Assembly: GCA_019240125.1 (NCBI GenBank)
Contig: JAFAYW010000058.1
Coordinates: 1 to 45,009 of the forward strand
Reading direction: 5' to 3'
Source of the DNA: Alphaproteobacteria bacterium
Lineage (GTDB): Bacteria > Pseudomonadota > Alphaproteobacteria > ATCC43930 > CGMCC-115725
Length of the DNA stretch: 45,009 nt
The position numbers and the translations under genes were made by a program. The notes beneath the pieces are model-generated. The model did no database searches. It had not been told where the DNA came from and saw only the letters and a program-made list of their open reading frames with translations. Below, one piece after another: positions 15,740 to 24,521 of the stretch (within the stretch, counting starts at the first letter, position 1; each line of letters opens with the position of its first letter).

Positions 15740-16566
15740 CGAGTGCGCAGGCTGCGCCTGACCGGACCGGTGCAGGGTCTATTGCGCCGGTGTCACCCGC
15801 GGCGGAAGTCTTTGCGATCCGCGACCTCACCAAGGTATTTGGTGACGAACAGCCCTATATCGCGCTCGATCGTGTCGATCTGACGGTTCCTTCCGGCGAG
15901 TTCCTGTGCCTGCTCGGCGCGTCCGGCTGCGGCAAAAGCACGTTGCTGAACCTGATGGCCGGGTTCGAGCAGCCTACCGCCGGCGAATTGCTGTATCGCG
16001 GGCAAAGGATCCGCGGCCCGGGCAAGGAACGCGTCGTCTTCTTTCAGGATGCCGGCGCCGCGCTCCTGCCGTGGCAGACGGTGCAGCAGAATGTCGAGTT
16101 CGGGCTGCGGTTGCAGGGTCAGTTCCATCGCGATCGGCAGCGCCGCGCCGAAGCATGCCTGTCGCTCGTCGGCCTTCTCGAACATCGCCACAAGGTGCCG
16201 AGCGAGATCTCCGGCGGGATGCGGCAGCGGCTGCAGATTGCCCGCGCACTTGCCGTCGAACCCGATGTCTTTCTGATGGACGAGCCGTTCGGGGCGCTCG
16301 ATGCCATTACCCGGCGGCGCATGCACGGCGCGCTGCTGGAGGTGTGGCAGCGTACCCGCCGCACGATCGTATTTGTCACTCACGACATTCTGGAAGCGCT
16401 GATACTGGCGGACCGGGTGGCGGTGATGAGCACCGGCCCCGGCTCGCGGATCGCGCATCTGATGACGATCGACCTCGAACGGCCGCGCCATCCCGGCGAC
16501 CCGCGCCTCGGCCGCTATTTCGAGCAGCTCGAAGACATATTGCACACCGCTGCCCCCAGCGCATAA
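15733..16566 (+). CDS. NitT/TauT-family ABC transporter ATP-binding protein
   Basis: A 277-residue ATPase of the SsuB/TauB group. It has Walker A GASGCGKST, a Q-loop with VVFFQDAGAALLPWQTVQQN (the LLPW element is characteristic of NitT/TauT ATPases), signature ISGGMRQRLQIARAL, Walker B VFLMDEPFGALDAITR and switch IVFVTHDILEALILADR. The start overlaps the binding-protein stop. The permease gene follows after seven bases. It powers import of the ligand bound by the upstream receptor. Confidence 0.93.
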   Translation: MLTSAQAAPDRTGAGSIAPVSPAAEVFAIRDLTKVFGDEQPYIALDRVDLTVPSGEFLCLLGASGCGKSTLLNLMAGFEQPTAGELLYRGQRIRGPGKERVVFFQDAGAALLPWQTVQQNVEFGLRLQGQFHRDRQRRAEACLSLVGLLEHRHKVPSEISGGMRQRLQIARALAVEPDVFLMDEPFGALDAITRRRMHGALLEVWQRTRRTIVFVTHDILEALILADRVAVMSTGPGSRIAHLMTIDLERPRHPGDPRLGRYFEQLEDILHTAAPSA

Positions 16567-16573
16567 CGGTCCG

Positions 16574-17419
16574 ATGGCCCTGATCTCCAGCGTGAGCGCG
16601 ACCAGCACGACACCGCCGGCGGCCGTACCGCAGCGGCACCCGCGTATTGCCAGGCGGTGGCGGATACGGCTGCGGCGCGCCGGAACGATCACCGCGTCTT
16701 TTGCGCTTGGACTGGTGGTCTGGGAAGCGATGTCGCTGCTGCTGTTCGGACCATTCCTGATCCCGCCGCCGCAAGCCGTGTTGCGGGCCTTTGTACCGAT
16801 GAGCGCTTCCGGTGAGCTATTGCACGACGTGACGATGAGCCTGTCGCGCGTATTTGTTGGTTACGTCACCGGTGGATTGTTCGCACTGGTAGTGGGTTTG
16901 CTGATGGGGCGCATCCGGTTACTGCACGATCTCGCCGATCCGGTGCTGCAGTTCCTGCGCTTTCTGTCACCGACCGCGATGATCCCGATCGTCGTGATCT
17001 GGTTTGGCATCGGTGAAGTGGCGAAATACTCGCTGGTATTCTGGGGTACGCTGTTCAGCGTATTGATCAGCACCATCGCCGGCGTGTTGCGCACCCCACA
17101 CATCCGGCAGAACGCGGCACTGTGCCTTGGCGCGTCGGAAGCGCAGATCTTCCGCCTGATCGTATTGCCGTCGGCGGTTCCGTATATCGTCGTCGGGTTG
17201 CGGCTGGCACTCGCCTCGGCTTTCATCAGCATCATCCCGGCCGAGTTGCTCGCCGCGGATTCCGGGCTGGGCTATTTGCTACAGCAATCGTCGATGTTGC
17301 AGCAGACCGACCGCATCTTTGTGGCATTGGTGATGATCTGCACGATCGGCTTTGTGGCCGATCGGCTGTTTCAGCTCGCCACCGCGACCCTGCTGCGCCG
17401 CTACCTCGCCGTAACGTAA
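16574..17419 (+). CDS. NitT/TauT-family ABC transporter permease
   Basis: A 281-residue inner-membrane protein of the SsuC/TauC type. A basic N-terminus (RIARRWRIRLRRAG) is followed by about six TMs. The family signature FLRFLSPTAMIPIVVIWFGI, the EAA loop NAALCLGASEAQIFRLIVLP and the following VPYIVVGLRLALASAFI are all present. It completes a three-gene importer with the two genes upstream; the RidA-like gene begins 32 bases after its stop and is probably in the same transcript. Confidence 0.93.
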   Translation: MALISSVSATSTTPPAAVPQRHPRIARRWRIRLRRAGTITASFALGLVVWEAMSLLLFGPFLIPPPQAVLRAFVPMSASGELLHDVTMSLSRVFVGYVTGGLFALVVGLLMGRIRLLHDLADPVLQFLRFLSPTAMIPIVVIWFGIGEVAKYSLVFWGTLFSVLISTIAGVLRTPHIRQNAALCLGASEAQIFRLIVLPSAVPYIVVGLRLALASAFISIIPAELLAADSGLGYLLQQSSMLQQTDRIFVALVMICTIGFVADRLFQLATATLLRRYLAVT

Positions 17420-17451
17420 CGCCGACGCGCATTTCAACCGGAGCCAGCCTG

Positions 17452-18726
17452 ATGACCGATCTGGTGGTAAAATCAATCCCCAGCCTCGCCGGCAGCGGTA
17501 TTCCCTTTGCTTATGCGGTGAAGGCCGGGCCATGGATTTTCCTGACCGGCCACGAGGCTTTCGATTTCGTCACTGGCAGCGACGAAGTGGTGGCGGGTCC
17601 ACCAGGCTATCCGATGTTCGGATTGCCGCGCTTCCGCCGCGAGGGCGATTTCATTCTGCAACGCATGCGGAGTATCCTTCGGGAGCTCAGTTCCGATCTG
17701 CCGCACGGTGTGCGCCTCGATCAGTACTACCCGTCGGCGGCACCGGTCGATCCCTACCATCTCGCGCGCCGCGCCGCGTTTGGTGACTACATCCCGCCGA
17801 GCACCTCGGTGATCATGCAGCGCTGCTTCAACGCCGGCATGTCGATCTCCAGTTCATTGATGGCGGTGGTGCCGAGCCTGGACTACACGATCGAAAAGTT
17901 CTTTCCGAGCGATGTCACCTCGCCGGCCTCGTCGGGGTTTGTGCCGGCGATCCGCTGCAACGACTTCATCTTCGTCGCCGGACAGATGGCGACGCACGAT
18001 CACGGTCTCGACCCCCGCGCCCATGTCGCCGATTACGCACGCTGGGGCGGCACCGAAATCCGCAAACAGACAGAATTCCTGATCGAGCACAAATTGAAGC
18101 CAGCGCTGAAGGCGGCCGGCTCCGCACTGGAACATTCAATCAAGGCGCAGGTCTATATTGAGAAGACCGAGGATTTTCCAGACTTTCTCGATGTCTGGCA
18201 GCGGCATTTCGTCGATATCCCCTGCGCTCTGACGGTGGTGCCGACCAGATCGTTCGGCTCGGTTGGCGGCATCATCGAGATCAACCTGCTGGCCTTAAGA
18301 AATGGCGCGACCCGCACCAAGCAGGTGGTCGAGGCGGATGTGCCGGCGATGGCGGCATTCGGTCCCTGCATCCGCGCTGGCGAGTTGCTGTTCCCTTCCG
18401 GCCTGATGGCGATCGGCCGCGACGGCTATGCCGCTGGTAGCAGCGTCTCGTCGGGTCTCGACGGACTGGCGCATGCCGGGTTTGCCCAGGCTGCGACGGT
18501 TCTCGACTATGCCGAGGCGATCTGTGCGGCCGCTGGCGCGTCGATGCGCAATATCGTGCGGGCCCAGTATTTCACCACCGCGGTGACACAGTTTCCCGGC
18601 ATCGCTGGCGCCTGGGCTGCGCGTTATGGCGCCACCCCGCATCCCTTCTGGTGCATCGAAACGCCGTCACCGATGCCGGCGCCGGGCGCCGCGCTGATCG
18701 CCGATTTCTGGATCTACGCCCCTTAA
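17452..18726 (+). CDS. Triple RidA-domain protein (YjgF/YER057c/UK114 family)
   Basis: A 424-residue protein made of three RidA-like units instead of the usual single unit of about 130 residues. Unit 1 (about 15-145) contains FAYAVKAGPWIFLTGHEAF. Unit 2 (about 160-290) contains GFVPAIRCNDFIFVAGQMA, HSIKAQVYIEKTEDFPDFLD and the closing VGGIIEINLLAL. Unit 3 (about 298-424) contains FGPCIRAGELLFPSGLMA and NIVRAQYFTTAVTQFPG. RidA proteins trim reactive enamines/imines or hydrolyse related intermediates and act as trimers, so one chain could fold as a built-in trimer. The start at ATG 17452 has CCGGAG about eight bases upstream; the longer open frame is a shadow of the permease. It sits between the transporter and a flavin monooxygenase, so it may process that enzyme's product. 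Confidence 0.85.
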   Translation: MTDLVVKSIPSLAGSGIPFAYAVKAGPWIFLTGHEAFDFVTGSDEVVAGPPGYPMFGLPRFRREGDFILQRMRSILRELSSDLPHGVRLDQYYPSAAPVDPYHLARRAAFGDYIPPSTSVIMQRCFNAGMSISSSLMAVVPSLDYTIEKFFPSDVTSPASSGFVPAIRCNDFIFVAGQMATHDHGLDPRAHVADYARWGGTEIRKQTEFLIEHKLKPALKAAGSALEHSIKAQVYIEKTEDFPDFLDVWQRHFVDIPCALTVVPTRSFGSVGGIIEINLLALRNGATRTKQVVEADVPAMAAFGPCIRAGELLFPSGLMAIGRDGYAAGSSVSSGLDGLAHAGFAQAATVLDYAEAICAAAGASMRNIVRAQYFTTAVTQFPGIAGAWAARYGATPHPFWCIETPSPMPAPGAALIADFWIYAP

Positions 18727-18745
18727 GCAGCGGGGAGCCGCGCCC

Positions 18746-20071
18746 ATGTCGCAATCAAGAACGATGCATCTCGCCGCCGACCTGTCGCACATCCATACCG
18801 ATTATCTGTGGCGCGCCGCCGGCTCGTGGATCGGCTATCCGTATCTCGGGCCGGAACTGTACGAGGAATGCGCCCGCATCGCGGCGCGCGGCTGCATGGA
18901 CCTGCTGTTCTTTGGCGATTCCGCCAATACTTCAGAAAACCACGGCGGCAATCACCACGCCGCGGTGCGTTATGGGATGCGCTGGCCAAAGCACGACCCG
19001 ATGCCATTCATCCCGTTGATGGCACGCGCGGCCCAGGGTGTCGGGTTCGGCCTGACAATGTCGACGACATATCACCACCCGTTTCATGTCGCGCGCCTGT
19101 TCAACTCGCTTGATCATGTCACCGGTGGCCGCATCGCGTGGAATGCCGTCACCTCCGCATACAAGAACGAAGCCCAGAACTGGGGCTTCGACGAAATGAT
19201 GGAGCATGACGAGCGCTATGTGCGGGCGACCGAGCATATGGGTGTCGCGTGCAAATTGTGGGACAGCGTCGAGAAGGACGCGATCGTCTTCGACAAGACC
19301 ACCGGCGTCTTTGCCGACCCGACCAAGGTTCACCTGATCAATCATCGCGGCAAATATTTCAAGGTTCGCGGCCCGCTGCCGGTGATGCCGTCGCCGCAGG
19401 GCCGGCCGGTGCTGATACAGGCCGGGCAATCGCCGGCCGGTATCGACCTGGCGGCGACCTATGCCGAGATGCAGTTTGTCAGCCGCAACACGCTTGCCAG
19501 CATGAAGAAACACCGCGCCGAACTCGACGCCCGGCTGGCGGCGCACGGCCGCAGCCCGCGGGATTGCGGTGTCTTATGGTCGTTGCGCATCCAGGTCGGC
19601 GAAAGCGACGAAGACGCTCGCGAAAAAGAGCGCCGCTACATTGCCTCGATCCCGGTCGAGGCCGGAATTATCGAGATGTCGCACATGTACGGGATCGATT
19701 TTTCGGCTCTCCCCGCCGACATGCCGGTCATCGAACTGGCCGAGACAATTCAGCGACAGAACGTGCACTGGGGCAACTTCAAGGAAGTTCTGGAAACCAT
19801 CGATCCCGCGACGACGATTGCGCAACTCGGGCGGAAGAACGCGATCGGTAAGAACCACGCAATCCTCGGCACGCCTAAGCGCATCGCCGATCAGCTTGAG
19901 GAATTCCACTACGAGACGGGCGAGAACGGCGGCTTCATTCTCGCCAAGGGCTTTGAGATTCCAGGCTATCTGCGCGATTTCGTCGAGTACGTCGTGCCGG
20001 AGCTGCAGCGCCGCGGCCTGTCGAAGACGCGCTATAGCGGCCGCACGCTGCGCGAAAACCTCAACGGCTAA
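18746..20071 (+). CDS. Flavin-dependent monooxygenase, bacterial luciferase-like (NtaA/SnaA/DszA group)
   Basis: A 441-residue TIM-barrel oxidoreductase. The marks of the NtaA/DszA/DmoA group are STTYHHPFHVARLFNSLDHV, the following GGRIAWNAVTSAYKNEAQNW, the HDERYVRATEH helix, the RGKYFKVRGPLP insertion and QAGQSPAGIDLAATYAEMQF. Members use FMNH2 from a partner reductase plus O2 to cleave C-N or C-S bonds in nitrilotriacetate, EDTA, sulfones or dimethylsulfide. A GGGGAG lies eight bases before the ATG. A flavin reductase gene lies 4.5 kb downstream (24522) and a TauE/SafE exporter follows at 20442. The substrate is unknown. Confidence 0.9.
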   Translation: MSQSRTMHLAADLSHIHTDYLWRAAGSWIGYPYLGPELYEECARIAARGCMDLLFFGDSANTSENHGGNHHAAVRYGMRWPKHDPMPFIPLMARAAQGVGFGLTMSTTYHHPFHVARLFNSLDHVTGGRIAWNAVTSAYKNEAQNWGFDEMMEHDERYVRATEHMGVACKLWDSVEKDAIVFDKTTGVFADPTKVHLINHRGKYFKVRGPLPVMPSPQGRPVLIQAGQSPAGIDLAATYAEMQFVSRNTLASMKKHRAELDARLAAHGRSPRDCGVLWSLRIQVGESDEDAREKERRYIASIPVEAGIIEMSHMYGIDFSALPADMPVIELAETIQRQNVHWGNFKEVLETIDPATTIAQLGRKNAIGKNHAILGTPKRIADQLEEFHYETGENGGFILAKGFEIPGYLRDFVEYVVPELQRRGLSKTRYSGRTLRENLNG

Positions 20072-20185
20072 GCCCAGTGCGGTGAAATCAAGGGGTGGAG
20101 TGGATTCTGACCGAGCCTGTGAAGCCGGTCACACCGCGGACATTAAAGAGGGTGTTACAGACAGTGACCTTCAGGGAGAGCGGTC

Positions 20186-20386
20186 ATGCAACACCAAAGA
20201 AAGTTGGTTAAGGCGGCGACCGGGCAGCCAATCACATCCACGAGCCGCTTCAACTTAGAGCCAACCCTCACCGAGCTGTTCGACGACCCGATCACCCGGG
20301 CCATCATGCGCGCCGATCGCGTCGATCATCGCGAGCTTGACGCCTTGCTTCAGCACGCGCGGCGTTCGGTCCCTTTCGTCAATTAA
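20186..20386 (+). CDS. Small conserved-type protein, 66 residues
   Basis: A short soluble protein with the core LEPTLTELFDDPITRAIMRADRVDHRELDALLQHAR. The pattern of a predicted helix with DPIxxxxMRADxVDxxELDxLL resembles small hypothetical proteins that I have seen in alphaproteobacterial genomes; no function is known. A good Shine-Dalgarno (AGGGAGA) lies about seven bases before the ATG. It lies between the monooxygenase and the TauE/SafE gene, in the same direction, 114 bases after the former and 55 before the latter. Confidence 0.7.
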   Translation: MQHQRKLVKAATGQPITSTSRFNLEPTLTELFDDPITRAIMRADRVDHRELDALLQHARRSVPFVN

Positions 20387-20441
20387 GCAGGTGCGTCAGC
20401 AAAAAACTGGGAGTCACCGCAACCAGTAAAGGAGCCGCGAT

Positions 20442-21245
20442 ATGAGCGCGTCGTTGCTGCTTTGTCTTGGTCTTCTTTCTGGTGGAGCCGCCGGAATTCT
20501 CGCTGGTTTGATCGGGATCGGCGGGGGAATCGTGATCGTCCCCGTTCTCTATTACGGGCTGCAATCGGCCGGTATATCGCCTGATCAAGCCGCTCATATC
20601 GCGGTCAGTACCTCCCTGGCGGCAATCCTCCCTGCCGCGGTCGTGTCGTCCATCGGCCACTGGCGGGCCGGTCACATGGATTTTGGATTTCTGCGCGAAT
20701 GGGGGCCGGGGGTCGTCTGTGGCGTCATCATGGCGCAACTCGCCGCGCCGCACCTCAACGGCAAGCTCATGACGGGCGCGTTCGGTTTGTTCTGTTTGCT
20801 GGTAGCCGTGAGATTCGGGCTGCCGTCAAAGTTCCGCCCGTGGGCGGAGCAGCCCCCGGGTGGCGGCTTTTGCCACGTTGCCGGCCTGTCCATCGGGCTC
20901 GTGTCGGGGCTCGCCGGGGTCGGTGGCGGCATCATGACCAATATCGTCATGACCTTTTCCGGGATGCCGATGCATCGCAGCATCGGCCGTGCCGCGGCGA
21001 TCGGTGTGGTGGTCAGCGCTCCCGCCGTGCTCGTTGCATTTTACGAAAGCAGCACACCACATGCTGGGCGGATCGGCGACGTGGATCTTTGCATCTGGGC
21101 CTGCATCGCGCCCATGCAGGCGATAGCCGCCTGGTTTGGTTCGCAATTGAGCAGCCGCATCAAAGCTGAGTCGCTGAGCCTTTTATTCGCCAGCGCCCTC
21201 GCCGTGACCGGCATGGTGATGCTGCAATCGACCATCCGGCACTGA
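20442..21245 (+). CDS. Sulfite exporter TauE/SafE family membrane protein
   Basis: A 267-residue protein with about eight TMs and the two inverted half-repeats of TauE/SafE: GAAGILAGLIGIGGGIVIVP in the first half and LVSGLAGVGGGIMTNIVM in the second. AAAGGAG lies before the ATG. Family members export sulfite, sulfoacetate or similar organosulfur anions, though many are uncharacterised. With the NitT/TauT importer and flavin monooxygenase just upstream, export of sulfite released by C-S cleavage is a reasonable inference. Confidence 0.88.
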   Translation: MSASLLLCLGLLSGGAAGILAGLIGIGGGIVIVPVLYYGLQSAGISPDQAAHIAVSTSLAAILPAAVVSSIGHWRAGHMDFGFLREWGPGVVCGVIMAQLAAPHLNGKLMTGAFGLFCLLVAVRFGLPSKFRPWAEQPPGGGFCHVAGLSIGLVSGLAGVGGGIMTNIVMTFSGMPMHRSIGRAAAIGVVVSAPAVLVAFYESSTPHAGRIGDVDLCIWACIAPMQAIAAWFGSQLSSRIKAESLSLLFASALAVTGMVMLQSTIRH

Positions 21246-21363
21246 GCGGATTGCGGCGCCGCTGCCATTGCGACATCGATATTTGGCTCGGTCTATATTC
21301 ATGTGACGCATCGGCTGCCCTTGCCGAGCGCTCATAGCGTCATGCCGTTGACGGAGACACACG

Positions 21364-22026
21364 ATGCAAACGCCAACCGGTTCGGCGATCGACTCATGGG
21401 AGAAGAGGTGGGGGACTGAACAGGGCCGCGCCGACTGGATCGATGCGCACCCGGCTGTTGTCGCGCTGATACCGGAACTGAAGGCGCGCGGCGTGCGGCG
21501 GGTGCTGGATCTTGGATGCGGTGTTGGCCGGCACGCGCTCCGCCTAGCATCGGAAGGGTTCGACGTGCACGCGTTCGATGGCAGCGAGACTGGCCTCGCG
21601 GTGCTGGGCGAGACGGCGCGGTGTCGCGACATGACACTCAGCGTTAAGCACGGCAACGCCGATGCGTTGCCGTATCCTGACGCCAGCTTTGAGTTCGTGC
21701 TGTCGTGGAACGTCATCTATCACGGGACGCTCGGCGATGCCGGCCGGCGTATCGCGGAAATCTGGCGCGTGCTCAAGCCGGGCGGCCTTTACCAGGGCAC
21801 CATGCTACCGACGCGCAACAGCAACTATGGAAAGGGGCGGCGCGTGGCGCCCGATACTTTTGTTCTCGACGGCGTTGAGGAAAAAGGGCATCCGCATTTC
21901 TATTGCGGCGCCGCGACACTCATTGCCCTGTTTTCCGGTTTCGAGGTCCTCGACCTCTCGCAGAGCGAGCAGAAGAACCCCGGGTCGTGGCACTGGAATA
22001 TCGTCGCCGAGCGTCTGCCGGGATGA
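21364..22026 (+). CDS. Class I SAM-dependent methyltransferase
   Basis: A 220-residue Rossmann methyltransferase. Motif I is RRVLDLGCGVGRHALRLASE (about residues 44-63), the acidic residue after strand 2 is in VHAFDGSETGL, motif II/III is NADALPYPDASFEFVLSWNV, and the post-III strand is EIWRVLKPGGLYQGTM. The overall plan resembles TehB-like or small-molecule methyltransferases. GGAGA precedes the ATG by about seven bases. Convergent with the MFS efflux gene (22 bases between stops). Substrate unknown. Confidence 0.87.
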   Translation: MQTPTGSAIDSWEKRWGTEQGRADWIDAHPAVVALIPELKARGVRRVLDLGCGVGRHALRLASEGFDVHAFDGSETGLAVLGETARCRDMTLSVKHGNADALPYPDASFEFVLSWNVIYHGTLGDAGRRIAEIWRVLKPGGLYQGTMLPTRNSNYGKGRRVAPDTFVLDGVEEKGHPHFYCGAATLIALFSGFEVLDLSQSEQKNPGSWHWNIVAERLPG

Positions 22027-22048
22027 GTTTCGAATGCCGGCGCCTCCT

Positions 22049-23599
22049 TCAACGATCTCGATGTGGCTTTGGCGATGCCGCGTTTGCCGTTGGGTCATCC
22101 GATCTCCCGCGCAAGGGTATTTCCTTGAGCAACCAGGTAAAGGCAAAACCCAGCGTGGCGATGCCCGCCGCCGCCACAAACACGGGTGTAAGAGCGGCGG
22201 TGAAGGCGTGTACGTAGAGGCTTTGAGCCGGTCCCGGCAACGCGCTGATCGCGGCCGGGCTGGCGCCATCCAGCAGAGCGGCGCCACTCGGCATGACGCC
22301 CGACAATCGCGCGGCCAGACGAGCCGTGAAGATCGAACCAAACAAAGCGACACCCACCGAGCCGCCGATTGAGCGGAACAACACGGCGCCAGCGGTGGCG
22401 ATCCCCAGATCGCGGCGCTCGACGGCATTTTGCACCGCAAGAACCAGAACCTGCATGACCATGCCGAGACCAAGTCCCAGCACCAGCATGTAGATGGACG
22501 GCAACCATGTGGCGCTCTCGACGCCGAGGGTAGCCAATAGAGCCAGCCCGCCCGCCATGACCGCGGTTCCGGTGATCGGGAAGAACCGGTAGCGGCCGAA
22601 ACGGCTGATCAGCCTGCCACTGGCGATGGATGTCACGAGCATCCCCGCCATCATCGGAGTGAGTTGCAGGCCCGCCACCGCGGGCGCCATTCCCTTAACG
22701 ACCTGAAGATAGACCGGCATGTAGGTCATCGACCCGAAAAGCGCGAAGCCGACGATGAATCCAACCGTGGAGCAGACCACGAAGCTGCGATTTTGAAACA
22801 GGCGGGGCGGCAGAATGGGCTCCGGTGCGAAACGCTCGACAGCGGCAAACGCCACCACGGCCACCCCCGCCGCGAAAGCCAGGCCGAGGCTTTCGCGCGA
22901 CGTCCAAGGCAGGGAGTGGCCGCCAAGGCTCAACAGCAAGGTCAACGCCGTCAGCGCGGTCGCGAGACAGATCGCACCCGCGAAATCTATCGATGGCCGT
23001 TGCCGGCCGCTTGGCCCCGTGAAGGCCCAGCCGATAACCATCAGCGCGACGGCGCCGAGCGGCAGATTAACGTAAAATATCCACCGCCAACTCGTATGTT
23101 CGACCAGATAACCGCCGATCAGTGGACCGATAACGGTCGCCACACCAAAGACCGCGCCGAAGATGCCCTGATAGCGGCCGCGCTCTCGCGGTGAGATGAT
23201 GTCCCCCACCGCGGCCATGGCCGTGATGATCAATCCGCCCCCGCCCAGTCCCTGGATCGCGCGAAAGGCGATCAGCTGGCCCATGGACTGGCTGACCCCA
23301 CAGAGACCCGAGCCGACGAGGAACAGCAGGATCGCGGCTTGCAGCACGATCTTCCGGCCAAATAAATCGCCAAGCTTGCCGTATATCGGTGTGACCACGG
23401 TGGTGGTCAGCAGATACGCCGTGACGATCCAGGAAAGATGCGCCAGCGCACCGAATTCTCCGACGATGGTTGGTAACGCGGTCGAGACAATCGTCTGATC
23501 AAGCGCGGCCAGAAACAGCACCAGCATCAAGGCACCGAAGATTACCCGGATCGTCTTTCGATCGGGGGTGACCATCCGGCTCTGATCCGCAGTCTCCAT
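22049..23599 (-). CDS. MFS drug-efflux transporter, DHA2 (EmrB/QacA) family
   Basis: A 516-residue protein with 14 predicted TMs. The TM1 motif [20 protein letters not shown] is diagnostic of the DHA2 group. The TM2-3 loop [15 protein letters not shown] and motif C-like [20 protein letters not shown] with the following [14 protein letters not shown] are also present. It exports drugs or amphiphiles by proton antiport. GGAGA lies four bases before the ATG. No EmrA-type membrane-fusion partner or TetR/MarR regulator is adjacent. Transcription diverges from the VOC gene. Confidence 0.92.
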   Translation of the reverse strand: METADQSRMVTPDRKTIRVIFGALMLVLFLAALDQTIVSTALPTIVGEFGALAHLSWIVTAYLLTTTVVTPIYGKLGDLFGRKIVLQAAILLFLVGSGLCGVSQSMGQLIAFRAIQGLGGGGLIITAMAAVGDIISPRERGRYQGIFGAVFGVATVIGPLIGGYLVEHTSWRWIFYVNLPLGAVALMVIGWAFTGPSGRQRPSIDFAGAICLATALTALTLLLSLGGHSLPWTSRESLGLAFAAGVAVVAFAAVERFAPEPILPPRLFQNRSFVVCSTVGFIVGFALFGSMTYMPVYLQVVKGMAPAVAGLQLTPMMAGMLVTSIASGRLISRFGRYRFFPITGTAVMAGGLALLATLGVESATWLPSIYMLVLGLGLGMVMQVLVLAVQNAVERRDLGIATAGAVLFRSIGGSVGVALFGSIFTARLAARLSGVMPSGAALLDGASPAAISALPGPAQSLYVHAFTAALTPVFVAAAGIATLGFAFTWLLKEIPLRGRSDDPTANAASPKPHRDR

Positions 23600-23781
23600 G
23601 TCGTCTCCAGCAAAGGCGAGCAGCTGCCGCCGGGCTGAACCGATACCCGAGCCACCCCAAGATCGTTTTCATATGGGCCGAATGCGCGTCGCGCGCCTGC
23701 CGGCTCATTTGTCGCTCCGCTCGAAGTTTGGCTGGTCCGGCGCCACAAGCGCTTGTCGGCTATGCCCGCAGTTGATTTGAC

Positions 23782-23800
23782 GGCCCGCGGGAGGCGGGCC
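23782..23800. repeat. Hairpin in the divergent region between the MFS and VOC genes
   Basis: Perfect 7-base stem: GGCCCGC (23782-23788), loop GGGAG, GCGGGCC (23794-23800). No T-run follows on either strand, so it is not an obvious terminator; it could be an operator or structured 5' leader of the VOC mRNA. The rest of 23600-23835 shows no gene. Confidence 0.5.
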
Positions 23801-23835
23801 TACACAGAAGACCCACCTATCGAGGGAGGATGCAG

Positions 23836-24321
23836 ATGGCACGCATAAAGCACATCGCACTCGTGACCGACGATCCGGTCGCAACCGCCGAGTTCTACAA
23901 AAGCCATTTTGGCCTGACCGAGCTGTACCGCCGGCCGAGCGCGACGGGCGAGCGCGGCGTCTGGCTCAGCGATGGCTATATCTATTTCGCAATCCTGAAA
24001 TACGGCGATGCCGAAGCGCCGAAGCTAGGGCCAGGGCAGACGTCTGATCTACGCGGCATCCATCATATCGGCTTTCAGGTCGACAATCAGGAGGCGACCG
24101 CCCGCGGCCTCAAGGCGGCGGGTGTGGCATTCGTCCCGCGGGATAAGGGCGACCCGAGCGACCCGACCCCGATGCTCGAGGTCAGCGAAGGCGCCGCTAA
24201 CCTGAAATATCTCGGCCCCGACGCCGTGCAGTTCGATGTGCGCCAGAAAGGTTGGGACGAAGCGATCGAGCTCGGAATGCAGCGCTTTGAGCTCGTGCCG
24301 GTAGAAGAAGCGGCCGAGTAG
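23836..24321 (+). CDS. VOC-superfamily protein (glyoxalase/dioxygenase-like)
   Basis: A 161-residue protein with two beta-alpha-beta-beta-beta units. The N-terminal IKHIALVTDDPVATAEFYKS begins with a likely metal-ligand His; GIHHIGFQVDNQEATARGLK begins the second unit with another. The last ligand, usually a Glu in the final strand, would fall in DAVQFDVR, where Gln or Asp stands instead. So metal binding may differ from typical glyoxalases. Start chosen at ATG 23836: GGGAGG (23824-23829) is six bases away, whereas the in-frame ATG 23830 abuts it. A strong terminator follows the stop. Confidence 0.88.
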   Translation: MARIKHIALVTDDPVATAEFYKSHFGLTELYRRPSATGERGVWLSDGYIYFAILKYGDAEAPKLGPGQTSDLRGIHHIGFQVDNQEATARGLKAAGVAFVPRDKGDPSDPTPMLEVSEGAANLKYLGPDAVQFDVRQKGWDEAIELGMQRFELVPVEEAAE

Positions 24322-24330
24322 TCGATTGCG

Positions 24331-24363
24331 GCCTCGCGCGCTCGACGCGCGAGGCTCATCTTT
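24331..24363 (+). terminator. Rho-independent-like terminator after the VOC gene
   Basis: A perfect 10-base stem, GCCTCGCGCG (24331-24340), loop CTCGA, CGCGCGAGGC (24346-24355), followed by TCATCTTT. It starts nine bases after the VOC stop codon. The T-run is short and broken, but the stem is very stable. Confidence 0.75.
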
Positions 24364-24418
24364 GGCGGCCCGGCATTTGCCAGACGCCGGGCCGCCGGCC
24401 AATTGTGCAACCGGCCGG
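24364..24418. repeat. Two further GC-rich hairpins behind the terminator
   Basis: GGCGGCCCGGC (24364-24374) pairs exactly with GCCGGGCCGCC (24386-24396) across an 11-base loop. Partly overlapping it, CCGGCC (24395-24400) can pair with GGCCGG (24413-24418). The arms of the second hairpin compete with the first by two bases. Neither is followed by a T-run. This could be a structured leader for the flavin reductase gene at 24522; otherwise 24419-24521 holds nothing I recognise except a GGAGGAACGAC Shine-Dalgarno region just before the ATG. Confidence 0.5.
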
Positions 24419-24521
24419 TCCCGGAAGCGGGTTCCCGCGCGGTGCCTCTTGCCAGTCTGGCGCCGACGCGATGTAGTGCGGGTGAACAACCGCTTTCGAG
24501 CCACCGAGACGGAGGAACGAC

